Shown one piece after another: positions 8,625 to 16,085 of a stretch of DNA of 64,000 bases (position 1 is its first letter; every line of letters starts with the position of its first letter). This DNA comes from Methylotenera_A sp040387095 (GTDB taxonomy: Bacteria; Pseudomonadota; Gammaproteobacteria; Burkholderiales; Methylophilaceae): the NCBI GenBank assembly GCA_040387095.1, contig JAZKEJ010000012.1:1-64000 (forward strand), written 5' to 3'. The notes beneath the pieces were generated by a model. That model did not search any database. It was not told the DNA's origin and saw only the letters and a program-made list of their open reading frames with translations. Both the position numbers and the translations under genes were made by a program.

Positions 8625-9464
8625 TTAACTATCTAATGAAAACTTAACCGGAACGATCACATAAGCACTTAAAGCCTCGTTATTTTTTTTGGCGGGGATA
8701 AAACGCCAGCGTTTAACTGCCTGCATTGCAGCAGTATCTAAACGATCGGAACCACTACTTTTTTCAATCGTCACTTCTTGGGCGGCGCCGTCTGCAGATA
8801 CCAGCACTTTCATCAACACGCGCCCTTCTTCGCCAAGCCTGCGTGAGGTCGACGGATAATCTGGCGCAGGATTGTTTAAATATGACACACCAAATTTTGG
8901 CGGTTCAGTTTTTTCTTCTACCACTTGTTCTATTACTGGCGGCGCCTTGGGCGCTTCTGACACTTTCACAGGCTCAATTGGCGTTGCAGGCACTTCTTCT
9001 TCAATTGGCTGCTCTACTGTCGCCTCAACCAAGCGCTCTACTGGTGTTTCAATTGGCTTGATTTTCTCAACGACTTTTTTTGGTTTCACGATTGGCTTAA
9101 CTTTTGGTTTCACTTGCGGCTTTGGCGGCTCAATTACTGGCACCAATTCCGGTTCTGGCGCAGGAGGCGCAATCAAACTCACCATCATTGGTTTTGCTGG
9201 CGGCGTTTGTATTTTTTCAAGAGGCTTTTGTGTCATTAGCATATAAATAATACCAATATGTGCCAACAGAACAAATAATGTGCTCAGCCAAGAATAAGGC
9301 TTTTGAGGCGGTGCTGGATTTGCCAACTGTAGTGAGTGAACCGGCAAAGCATATAAATTGTTTAATTTTGCCTGCTCGTTAGCATGCTCGGCCATATATT
9401 GCTGACGCAATCTTGCATCGCGTGCGGCAACTAAATTAACAACTGTGGATGATTGACTGCTCAT
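8625..9464 (-). CDS. tonB: Energy transducer TonB
   Basis: This protein spans the periplasm and passes energy from ExbB/ExbD to outer-membrane receptors. The membrane helix is at about residues 58-79 (WLSTLFVLLAHIGIIYMLM) with the typical SxxxH-type placement (S61, H69). A Pro/Lys then Pro/Glu-rich rigid spacer covers about 85-190. The globular TonB C-terminal domain (about 193-279) contains YPSTSRRLGEEGRV and AVKRWRFIPA. The helix is preceded by about 55 cytoplasmic residues, much longer than the dozen or so in E. coli TonB. A start further in cannot be excluded, since no Shine-Dalgarno site is evident. Confidence 0.92.
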   Translation of the reverse strand: MSSQSSTVVNLVAARDARLRQQYMAEHANEQAKLNNLYALPVHSLQLANPAPPQKPYSWLSTLFVLLAHIGIIYMLMTQKPLEKIQTPPAKPMMVSLIAPPAPEPELVPVIEPPKPQVKPKVKPIVKPKKVVEKIKPIETPVERLVEATVEQPIEEEVPATPIEPVKVSEAPKAPPVIEQVVEEKTEPPKFGVSYLNNPAPDYPSTSRRLGEEGRVLMKVLVSADGAAQEVTIEKSSGSDRLDTAAMQAVKRWRFIPAKKNNEALSAYVIVPVKFSLDS

Positions 9465-9601
9465 AAAATTAATTCAATAGTTTTTTTAATCAGATACTTG
9501 TAAAAATGTCATGGCGCTATTTTTGATTTTTAATTAACAAAATATATAAGTGTTGATTTCTGGATAACATTGTTTTCTCTATCCTTTTTTAACAGACAAA
9601 T

Positions 9602-9820
9602 CTATTTGGTTAAAATCAATTTATTTTGTTTGGTAATACGCAAAATATAGGTTTCATTCAAATGCTCAATCATGACTTCTTTAACATTTGTAAATAACTG
9701 TTCTGTATTCAATCGCTTAATGCGCGTCATTTTGACGTCATTATCAGCCGCCTCATCCGCAACAATAGTCACGTCGTAGCTCATGTGTTTTTTTGCTGTT
9801 AAATTAGTAATAACTCTCAT
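9602..9820 (-). CDS. hemP: Hemin uptake protein HemP family
   Basis: This is a 72-aa protein. Its C-terminal half, with RLNTEQLFTNVKEVMIEH and the terminal TKQNKLILTK, matches the HemP/HmuP family signature closely. In Burkholderia and relatives, HmuP is a small regulator or accessory factor needed for expression of haem-uptake genes. The family is usually about 55-65 aa; the extra N-terminus makes the internal ATG at 9784 a possible start. It sits 137 bp upstream of tonB in the iron locus. No haem ABC transporter is in the window, so its partner here is unclear. Confidence 0.85.
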   Translation of the reverse strand: MRVITNLTAKKHMSYDVTIVADEAADNDVKMTRIKRLNTEQLFTNVKEVMIEHLNETYILRITKQNKLILTK

Positions 9821-9905
9821 TAAAGCCGACTTAAAAAAAGTAACCGACTGACATGAACAAATTCGATATGATCAAACGTGTACAATGCGGTCATAAATCA
9901 AGGAG

Positions 9906-9958
9906 ATGCATTTGCATGCATTTGCAACATTTAAGACGTTGTTAGGGACGTCTTAAAT
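9906..9958. repeat. Tandem 10-mer and hairpin between the S4 paralog and hemP
   Basis: ATGCATTTGC occurs twice in tandem (9906-9925). It is followed by a perfect 11-bp inverted repeat, ATTTAAGACGT (9929-9939) and ACGTCTTAAAT (9948-9958), with an 8-nt loop. The hairpin lies 34 bp after the S4 paralog stop (minus strand) and has no T-run, so it may be a processing or attenuation structure that separates expression of the S4 paralog from hemP-tonB rather than a strong terminator. Confidence 0.5.
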
Positions 9959-9991
9959 TCTGTTGCTAACCATGTATTAACTACAAAAAAG

Positions 9992-10609
9992 CTATACGCG
10001 GTTAGCGTAATATTCCACCACTTGTTGTACATCCACAGGAAACGGCACATCTTCAATCGCTGGTAAATGCGTTACTTTTGCAACGGTAGTCGCCTCATCC
10101 CAAGCTAACCATTCTGGACGTGCTAATGAAGGCTGTTTAATGGTTTCAACCACCATCGGCATGCTTTTACTTTTTACGCGAATCGTTACTTCATCGCCCA
10201 CTTTCAGGCGAATGGAAGGAATGTTGACATTTTTACCATTCAGCATCAGATGGCCGTGGCTCACCAGTTGGCGCGCTGCAATAACGGTTGGCGCAAAACC
10301 GGCACGGAAAACAACGTTATCCATACGGCGCTCTAAAAGCTGCAACAAACGTTCACCGGTAGGTTCTTTGCCTTTGCGCGCATCCAAAATCATTCTGCGC
10401 ATCTGCGTTTCTGTTAATCCATAATTAAAACGAACTTTCTGTTTCTCTTGCAGCTTTACACCGAAATCGGAACGACGCTTGCGTGAAGCTTTATTTCCAT
10501 GCTGGCCAGGTGGCGTTGGACGCGCTTCAATTGTTTTACGTGATAAACCAGGCAAATCTACGCTTAATGCGCGCATAATTTTTAATCTTGGGCCTGTTAA
10601 TCTTGACAT
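9992..10609 (-). CDS. Ribosomal protein S4 paralog in an iron-uptake locus
   Basis: This is a full-length (205 aa) S4-family protein. It has the RNA-binding S4 domain at about residues 96-160 (RMDNVVFRAGFAPTVIAARQLVSHG, HLMLNGKNVNIPS). The conserved core PGQHG and EKQKVRFNYGL is intact. The N-terminus (MSRLTGPRLKIMRALS) and C-terminus (YYANRV) are divergent from standard bacterial S4, and there is no cysteine anywhere. Standard rpsD sits in the alpha operon between rpsK and rpoA; this copy stands alone, 51 bp after a small unknown gene and upstream of hemP. A good Shine-Dalgarno site (AAAGGAA) precedes it. It is probably an accessory S4 used in altered ribosomes or a repurposed RNA-binding protein. 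Second S4 genes exist in some bacteria, but placement under a Fur box is notable. Confidence 0.9.
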   Translation of the reverse strand: MSRLTGPRLKIMRALSVDLPGLSRKTIEARPTPPGQHGNKASRKRRSDFGVKLQEKQKVRFNYGLTETQMRRMILDARKGKEPTGERLLQLLERRMDNVVFRAGFAPTVIAARQLVSHGHLMLNGKNVNIPSIRLKVGDEVTIRVKSKSMPMVVETIKQPSLARPEWLAWDEATTVAKVTHLPAIEDVPFPVDVQQVVEYYANRV

Positions 10610-10660
10610 GTCGTTCCTTTGAAATTGAATTACTAATTTTTAAGTTAATTAAATCTTTGT

Positions 10661-10960
10661 TTATTGCAGTGTTGTATGTGTTGGTAACAGCTTGGCTTCA
10701 GTGCTTCTGTGTTCCTGTACAATTTTGTCCCACTGGTTCAGCAATCGCTTAGAAATATCTTTTAGCATCATAGACTCTGCATATTCTGGCGCAGTGAATT
10801 TTAATGCCAAATCAGCCGCAAGCATTGCTAAGTCTAGCGATGGCTTCATTGCATAATGCGTTGCCACACAGCAGATAGCTGCCATTATGTCGTTTGCCGT
10901 TGGCAATTCCGGGTCATACAAAACGCTGGCTTTTTTTGCGCTTGTCATTTGAAGTTGCAT
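10661..10960 (-). CDS. Unknown 99-aa protein, first gene of the Fur-headed locus
   Basis: I do not recognise a characterised family. The protein is 99 aa, mostly helical by composition, with no signal peptide or membrane helix. The segment YDPELPTANDIMAAICCVATHYAMKPSLDLA looks like a conserved helical bundle (residues 15-45), and a CC pair is at residues 29-30. A GGTGA site precedes the start. A Fur box and promoter lie 29-58 bp upstream, and the S4 paralog follows after 51 bp. Expression under iron starvation is therefore likely. It could be a regulatory or accessory factor of the locus. Confidence 0.75.
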   Translation of the reverse strand: MQLQMTSAKKASVLYDPELPTANDIMAAICCVATHYAMKPSLDLAMLAADLALKFTAPEYAESMMLKDISKRLLNQWDKIVQEHRSTEAKLLPTHTTLQ

Positions 10961-10988
10961 TTAAATCACCATTTCAATTGTTAATGCA

Positions 10989-11018
10989 AATGATAATAGT
11001 TCTTATTTAATAAGTAAA
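10989..11018 (-). promoter_or_regulatory. Fur box overlapping a sigma-70-like promoter
   Basis: Read on the minus strand, AATAAGAACTATTATCATT (10989-11007) matches the 19-bp Fur consensus AATGATAATNATTATCATT at 15 of 18 defined positions. A promoter overlaps it: -35 TTTACT (11013-11018), 17-bp spacer, -10 TATCAT (10990-10995). This arrangement predicts repression by Fur-Fe2+ of the 99-aa gene and the genes after it. The transcription start would fall about 20-25 bp before the 99-aa start codon. Confidence 0.75.
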
Positions 11019-11091
11019 GCATTATTTATGAAATCACCAAATGCAATATTTATAAGCAGCTGCGCGTGCTATTTATTGCTGTAAACTTTAG

Positions 11092-11123
11092 TTAAGTGAT
11101 ATCAAAAATTAAGTCATATCAAA
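11092..11123 (+). repeat. Direct repeat just upstream of the channel-like gene
   Basis: TTAAGTGATATCAAA (11092-11106) and TTAAGTCATATCAAA (11109-11123) match at 14 of 15 positions with a 17-bp period. They end 15 bp before the start of the channel-like gene. The spacing of about one and a half turns suggests a regulator or alternate sigma-factor site, but the position also fits a transcribed leader. Confidence 0.4.
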
Positions 11124-11138
11124 TTTGAGAGCCCTTCC

Positions 11139-11804
11139 ATGAAATCCATTTTTAATTTTATAAAATGCTATCCTTTTGCCATGCTGTTAGCAGTGCAGCT
11201 TTTTAGCCTTTTAGTCTACGGATTTATGTCTGACTCCCAAGCCAACCATGTCTTATTTCAAAGTGTTGGCTTGGTAGTGCCTATTTTGGCAGTATGGGTC
11301 GTTTATCGTAGCCCTGCAGTTAGTTGGATTGGACTATTGTTTGCCACATTGGCGATTGGATTATCGCTGTTTGCAGCTTTAACTAATCAGACTTCATTAT
11401 TAATTTGGGCGCAGATATTTGAAAGCTTGCTATATTTTTATGCAGCAACTGGGCTCATTATGTATATGTTTGCAGATGAAGTAGTGACCAGAGATGAGTT
11501 ATATGCCGCTGGTGCGACTTTTACATTGCTAGTTTGGGGCTTTGCATTAGCTTATTCGGTGTGCCAGCAATTAGTACCGAATAGCATTTTGGCGGCTAAT
11601 AATATGAATCAAATGCGCACATGGATAGAACTTTTATTTATGAGCTTTTCTATACAATCCGGTACTGGTATTGGCGACATTATTCCTGTCTCCAACGCGG
11701 CGCGTGCCATCAGTTCGTTGCAAATGTTTACAGGATTAATGTATATCGCGGTTGTGATATCACATTTAGTTGGGCTGGCTGCAAACATAAAAGCCAACAG
11801 GTAA
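11139..11804 (+). CDS. Ion-channel-like membrane protein
   Basis: This 221-aa inner-membrane protein has about six hydrophobic segments (about residues 12-30, 40-56, 62-80, 88-108, 122-142 and 190-215). Before the last helix there is a pore-loop-like sequence, SFSIQSGTGIGDIIPVS (about residues 168-184), where GIGD sits at the position of the GYGD filter of two-helix potassium channels. It resembles the Ion_trans_2 pore module without an RCK domain. The unusual filter makes ion selectivity uncertain. The gene is divergent from the Fur-headed operon and convergent with the PQQ dehydrogenase gene. Confidence 0.65.
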   Translation: MKSIFNFIKCYPFAMLLAVQLFSLLVYGFMSDSQANHVLFQSVGLVVPILAVWVVYRSPAVSWIGLLFATLAIGLSLFAALTNQTSLLIWAQIFESLLYFYAATGLIMYMFADEVVTRDELYAAGATFTLLVWGFALAYSVCQQLVPNSILAANNMNQMRTWIELLFMSFSIQSGTGIGDIIPVSNAARAISSLQMFTGLMYIAVVISHLVGLAANIKANR

Positions 11805-11821
11805 TAGAACGATTGGTGTAT

Positions 11822-13618
11822 TTATAAGCCCAATTTATACACCAAGACTGCATCGCCTTGCTTGTAGCCAAATATTGAATTGCCCCCGCTAGCAACCGCA
11901 ATATATTGAATACCATCAATGCTGTAAGTGATCGGCGGCGCGTTTACGCCAAACTCCGATTGTGTTTTCCACAACAATTCGCCAGTCTGGCTGCTGTAAG
12001 CATTAAAATTGCCATTGCCCTCACCAGTAAATAATAAACCGCCAGCAGTTGCCAATATACCGCCAATCATTGGCTGTATCGTTTTATTTTGCCATGCAAT
12101 TTGACCAGTTTTTAAATCAATTGCCGATAGCAAGCCCCATCGCGCATCTTGGGTAGGCTCACTTGCCGCATAGCGAATTGGTTGCTTGCCGTCTTTGCCG
12201 GGTGTTTCATGCAGCGTGTATTTGATGGGCGCATGAATACCCGCTACAAACACCCGCTGATTCGCTTCATCAACACTGACTGGCGACCAATTAGAGCCGC
12301 CTAAAATACCAGGGTATACAACAATACCTTCAGCAGTCGCTTTCTTGAATAAGTTATGTTGCGGCACAAAAGCATCTGACCTTTTCAGCAGTTTTCCTGT
12401 TGATCGGTTATGCACATAAAACCAGCCTGTTTTGCTCGCCTGCCCCACTGCTGCAATACTTTTTCCATCTAAATCATAATTAAATAGCACCGGCGGGCTG
12501 GCTAAATCATAGCCCCATAAATCATGCGGCACTTGTTGATAATGCCACTTTAATTTACCCGTATTGGTATCAAGCGCAACCAAGGAAACGGTGTAAAGAT
12601 TATCGCCAGGACGCGAAATATCGTTCATCTGCGGGCTTGGATTGCCAGTACCAAAATACAAAGTATCGGTTGCAATATCGACCGCTGGCGTGCTCCACGC
12701 TGAACCACCACCAAAACGTGCTGAATCTGGATAACGCGCTAAATCGGCTTTTTCTTGCGCAATATCACGGTTAAGCACCACGCCATCTTCTGTTTTTTGC
12801 GTAAATTTTCCTTCCCAACCTTGGTCCGGAATCGTATCGAATTGCCAAACGCGCTTGCCATTATTCACATCATAGGCGGCTAAAAATCCAGGTCGGCCAA
12901 AACGCCCTGTCACACCAATCACCGCCCCCAATGGCGCGTCAGCGGTTGGGTTATCAATGTGCAAACCATAGCCAACGCCGGTGATGCCCACAATCACTTT
13001 GCCTTCGTAAACCACTGGCGCCATCGCAATACCAATACCTGTGCCGCCAGTAACTTTGCGCGCACTATTTGGGTCATCCCTATTCAGGGAATCCTGGCCT
13101 TCCGATAGAATGGCGCCTTCTACCACATCAATATCCCACTCTTTTGCCCCTGTCTCAGCGTTAAGTGCAATTAATCGCGCATCTACCGTGCCCACAAACA
13201 CTTTTCCATCAGCAACGGCTACACCTCTATTGGCTGGCCCACAGCACATTTTCCAATCTTCGCGCCTGTCATGCTGGTAACGCCATAACTGTTTACCCGT
13301 TTTGGCATTTAATGCCACCAAATGATTGTATGGAAGTGATAAATACATAATGCCGTTTTGCACAATTGGCGTGGTTTGAAAACTACCCACTACACCACTT
13401 TTATACTGCCACGCCTGCACCAAGTTTTTAACATTCTGCTGATTGATCTGCTTACTGGGCGAAAAACGCTGACTATTAAAATCACGCCCGAATGTTGGCC
13501 AGTCTTGGTTGTTAGCTTGCCCCAGAATATGCTGACCACCACTGTTCTGGCTGACTACACAAGCTTGCAGCATAAGAATCAACAATAGGTAAATGCTTTT
13601 AAAGAAATGGTTTTTCAT
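11822..13618 (-). CDS. PQQ-dependent dehydrogenase, lipoprotein
   Basis: This quinoprotein of the eight-bladed propeller methanol/alcohol dehydrogenase superfamily has 598 aa. The N-terminus has a lipoprotein signal ending LMLQAC (Cys20), with Val at +2, so outer-membrane anchoring facing the periplasm is likely. Family marks are DWPTFGRDFNSQRFSP (about 39-54), the vicinal disulfide Cys125-Cys126 in KMCCGPANRG, GGGSAWSTPAVD, GTGNPSP and PHDLWGYD, where the last Asp is the probable catalytic/metal-site residue. The canonical WDFA (calcium MDH) or WDYD (lanthanide XoxF) sequence is replaced by WGYD, so it is neither MxaF nor XoxF. The substrate is unknown. No PQQ synthesis genes or dedicated cytochrome are adjacent; a GTATAC repeat sits upstream. 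Confidence 0.88.
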   Translation of the reverse strand: MKNHFFKSIYLLLILMLQACVVSQNSGGQHILGQANNQDWPTFGRDFNSQRFSPSKQINQQNVKNLVQAWQYKSGVVGSFQTTPIVQNGIMYLSLPYNHLVALNAKTGKQLWRYQHDRREDWKMCCGPANRGVAVADGKVFVGTVDARLIALNAETGAKEWDIDVVEGAILSEGQDSLNRDDPNSARKVTGGTGIGIAMAPVVYEGKVIVGITGVGYGLHIDNPTADAPLGAVIGVTGRFGRPGFLAAYDVNNGKRVWQFDTIPDQGWEGKFTQKTEDGVVLNRDIAQEKADLARYPDSARFGGGSAWSTPAVDIATDTLYFGTGNPSPQMNDISRPGDNLYTVSLVALDTNTGKLKWHYQQVPHDLWGYDLASPPVLFNYDLDGKSIAAVGQASKTGWFYVHNRSTGKLLKRSDAFVPQHNLFKKATAEGIVVYPGILGGSNWSPVSVDEANQRVFVAGIHAPIKYTLHETPGKDGKQPIRYAASEPTQDARWGLLSAIDLKTGQIAWQNKTIQPMIGGILATAGGLLFTGEGNGNFNAYSSQTGELLWKTQSEFGVNAPPITYSIDGIQYIAVASGGNSIFGYKQGDAVLVYKLGL

Positions 13619-13641
13619 GGCTAAAATTATTCAATAAATTA

Positions 13642-13660
13642 AGTATACTGATTAGTATAC
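13642..13660. promoter_or_regulatory. Repeated GTATAC element between divergent genes
   Basis: AGTATAC occurs at 13642-13648 and 13654-13660, giving the partly symmetrical GTATACTGATTAGTATAC. It sits 24-42 bp upstream of the PQQ dehydrogenase start, in the 164-bp region shared with the divergent DUF3034 gene. It looks like a dimeric repressor operator and also contains a TATACT on the minus strand that could serve as a -10 box. The regulator is not identified. Confidence 0.4.
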
Positions 13661-13782
13661 ACCAAGATAATCCATTCATCATATTCAACTATATGCACAT
13701 TACTGTGAATCTAAAAAAAAATTCCTGCGTATAACAAAACTGTTACACGACGAATTAACCAATTTAAACGTTAGGGATTTAA

Positions 13783-14811
13783 ATGATGACTACTAAAAAC
13801 AGTACATGTAAAAAAAGCACAAGTGAATATATTGCGAAAAAAACAACGCATCATCTCTTGCTGGCGAGCGCAATAACGGCATTGTTTTCTGCCAATGTTT
13901 GCGCAGACGAACTGCAACATAGTAATAAATTATTGTTAACTGGTGGTGTTTCACAAGTTGAAGGCGCAGCTGGTGGCGGCTTAACACCTTGGGCGCTTAT
14001 CGGTGGTTACGGCACAAATAACGAAATTGGCGGCAATGTACATTACACCTATGTAAAAACGGGCGATTACAAATTGGATACCTATGGTTTTACCGTGGGA
14101 TTGTTTGATCGCGTTGAGTTTTCTGTGGCGGAGCAATCATTTGATTTAGGACAATTGCGCAATAAAGTGACTGCCGGTTTGGGTGCAGATGTAATTGGCC
14201 GTAATAATTTAAAGCAAACCATTGTTGGCATTAAAGTGCGCGTAGCGGGTGAAGCAGTGTTAGATGCAGATACTTGGATGCCACAAATTGCGGTGGGTTT
14301 GCAGTACAAGGATAATGACGAAGGCGATTTTATTAAAGGTAAAAATAATCCTGTTGTTGGTGCGAAAAGCGATCATGGTACGGATATATATGTCGCAGCC
14401 ACCAAATTATTTTTAGATAAAAATCTGCTTTTAAACGGCACTTTGCGTTTTACCAAAGCAAACCAATTTGGTTTACTGGGTTTTGGCGGTGATAAAAATA
14501 ATAGTTACGAACCCATGTTAGAACTATCAGCGGCTTATTTACTACGCAAAGATTTAGCGATTGGTGCGGAATACCGCATGAAACCAGACAATTTAAGAAG
14601 CCCAGCAAATGACTTGTTATTTGGCGGCGCAAATATTGTCGATTTAAAAGAAGACGACGCGTTTGATATCTTTATTGCTTACGCACCAACCAAAAACATT
14701 TCATTAACAGCCGCTTATGTCAATTTGGGCAATATTGCCACCGTAAAAGCGGTTGGCGCCGATTATGGCAATCAAGAAGGTGTTTATTTATCCGCTCAAA
14801 TCGGCTTCTAA
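13783..14811 (+). CDS. DUF3034 family outer-membrane-type protein
   Basis: This is a 342-aa exported protein with a long N-terminal signal (cleavage near residue 40, ANVCADE). The rest is rich in alternating, Gly/aromatic beta-strands typical of a small outer-membrane barrel and ends YLSAQIGF with a terminal Phe. The segment LTGGVSQVEGAAGGGLTPWALIGGYG matches what I recall of DUF3034. No function is established. It starts after an AGGGA site, is followed 33 bp later by the truncated haemoglobin gene, and is divergent from the PQQ dehydrogenase. It could be the outer-membrane pore for substrates or products of that periplasmic enzyme, which is inference from context only. Confidence 0.8.
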   Translation: MMTTKNSTCKKSTSEYIAKKTTHHLLLASAITALFSANVCADELQHSNKLLLTGGVSQVEGAAGGGLTPWALIGGYGTNNEIGGNVHYTYVKTGDYKLDTYGFTVGLFDRVEFSVAEQSFDLGQLRNKVTAGLGADVIGRNNLKQTIVGIKVRVAGEAVLDADTWMPQIAVGLQYKDNDEGDFIKGKNNPVVGAKSDHGTDIYVAATKLFLDKNLLLNGTLRFTKANQFGLLGFGGDKNNSYEPMLELSAAYLLRKDLAIGAEYRMKPDNLRSPANDLLFGGANIVDLKEDDAFDIFIAYAPTKNISLTAAYVNLGNIATVKAVGADYGNQEGVYLSAQIGF

Positions 14812-14844
14812 AATTGTTATTCATTTAAGTTAAAAGGAATCACC

Positions 14845-15366
14845 ATGAATTATCGTACAAAAGCAGCAATTGCTGCATTAATTACCAGCGGCACATTATT
14901 GCTGGCTCAACCCGTAATGGCAGAAGTTTATGCACAAAATCCTAACTTGGGCAATACGCCGATGGAAGGCACAGCAACATTTGAGGCCTTTGGTGGCAAA
15001 GAAGGTCTAGTTAAAATTATGGACGACTTTATGATTGGTTTGGTGGCAGATCCACGCACCAAACCATTTTTTGATAACAACAAACAAACGTTCATTAAAG
15101 CCATGCTAGTTGAGCAAATGTGCGAACTAATGAATGGCGGCTGCAAATATCCAGGCCGCGACATGAAAGCATCACATGCCAATATGAAAGTGAATCGCGA
15201 AGGTTTTAACGCCTTGGTTGAGCAATTTCAATTTGCGATGGATAAGCATAACGTACCTTTCAGCGCGCAAAATAAGTTGTTAGCTAAATTAGCGCCTATG
15301 TACCGCGAAATTGAAACAACAACTGGCGATGCAGTACCACCAGTTTTTGCTAAAGAAGCAGAATAA
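14845..15366 (+). CDS. Exported group 1 truncated haemoglobin-like protein
   Basis: This 173-aa protein has a clear Sec signal peptide (residues 1-26, cleavage at VMA/E). A group 1 truncated globin domain follows (about 45-160), starting FEAFGGKEGLVKIMDDFM. His111 in SHANMKVN fits the proximal haem ligand. Two cysteines (93 and 100, in QMCELMNGGC) match the periplasmic globin subfamily pattern I recall (VEQ-C-x6-C). Most truncated globins are cytoplasmic, so this one acts in the periplasm, perhaps in electron or oxygen/NO handling. AAGGAA lies before the start. It is co-transcribed with the DUF3034 gene and closed by a strong terminator. Confidence 0.85.
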   Translation: MNYRTKAAIAALITSGTLLLAQPVMAEVYAQNPNLGNTPMEGTATFEAFGGKEGLVKIMDDFMIGLVADPRTKPFFDNNKQTFIKAMLVEQMCELMNGGCKYPGRDMKASHANMKVNREGFNALVEQFQFAMDKHNVPFSAQNKLLAKLAPMYREIETTTGDAVPPVFAKEAE

Positions 15367-15388
15367 CGAGTTTTATAAATCTGCTTTT

Positions 15389-15428
15389 GATCGGGTAATT
15401 TTTAAAATTACCCGATCATTTTTTAATT
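15389..15428 (+). terminator. Rho-independent terminator
   Basis: A perfect 14-bp stem GATCGGGTAATTTT (15389-15402) / AAAATTACCCGATC (15404-15417) is followed by ATTTTTTAATT. It lies 23 bp after the truncated haemoglobin stop, and closes the DUF3034/globin operon before the ECF sigma locus. Confidence 0.9.
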
Positions 15429-15523
15429 AACCCGGATATATTTTATGATTTCTTGTTACGTGCATCATAAGAAAAATAAAAATTTAAGGTAGTATCAGGT
15501 TTTTGATTTGTGGGTTAAATATT

Positions 15524-16084
15524 ATGGGACAAACAAAATCATCTGAAGAACTATTCCATTTAATTGCACTAAGCGGGCAAGGCGATAAAGCAGCTTTTCA
15601 AGATTTATATGACGCAACTTCTGCCAAGCTATTCGGATTATCTTTGCGCATATTAAATCGACGTGATTTAGCCGAAGAAGCACTGCAAGACGCATTTATT
15701 AATATTTGGCATCATGCACAAAATTATCGGCCAGAAAAAGCGGCAGTGATGACTTGGATGACCACGATTGTGCGCAATAAATGTTTTGATTTACTGCGCG
15801 CCATGCCGCATGAAACGTCATTGGTTGATCAAGCCAGTTTGGATGACTGGGCGTCGGATGATCTAGGTCCTCTGGAAAAAGCCACGCAGAAAAGCGAATC
15901 GAAAGCATTGCTAGGCTGTATGAGTGCGCTCACCCCGCTACAAAGACAAGCAATTGTGCTGAGCTATTTTCACGGTATGGCACATGAGCAATTAGCAAAG
16001 CATTTAGTACAGCCTTTAGGCTCGGTTAAAACATGGATTAGACGTGGGCTTACAGCGCTTAAAAGCTGTTTGCAAGGAGTATAA
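15524..16084 (+). CDS. ECF-family RNA polymerase sigma factor
   Basis: This alternative sigma factor has 186 aa from the ATG at 15524. An in-frame TTG at 15503 would add seven residues but lacks a ribosome site. Region 2 has RRDLAEEALQDAFINIWHHA and the -10 recognition part MTWMTTIVRNKCFDLLR; region 4 has the helix-turn-helix HEQLAKHLVQPLGSVKTWIRRG. The anti-sigma gene follows with its TTG start one base after the sigma stop. Together they should control the lipid-modification genes that follow, up to about 24.9 kb. The sequence resembles the SigK group. The inducing signal is not visible. Confidence 0.92.
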   Translation: MGQTKSSEELFHLIALSGQGDKAAFQDLYDATSAKLFGLSLRILNRRDLAEEALQDAFINIWHHAQNYRPEKAAVMTWMTTIVRNKCFDLLRAMPHETSLVDQASLDDWASDDLGPLEKATQKSESKALLGCMSALTPLQRQAIVLSYFHGMAHEQLAKHLVQPLGSVKTWIRRGLTALKSCLQGV

Positions 16085-16085
16085 A

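Noticed and set aside
9899..9945. A possible 9-codon leader peptide on the plus strand (AAGGAG then ATG at 9916)
   Set aside because: No plus-strand gene follows and the distance and codons give no further support; more likely chance in a repeat-rich spacer.
11822..13618. Calling the PQQ enzyme a methanol dehydrogenase (MxaF or XoxF)
   Set aside because: The WDFA/WDYD active-site sequences of those enzymes are not present, it is a lipoprotein, and no mxaG/xoxG cytochrome or mxaJ/xoxJ gene is adjacent.
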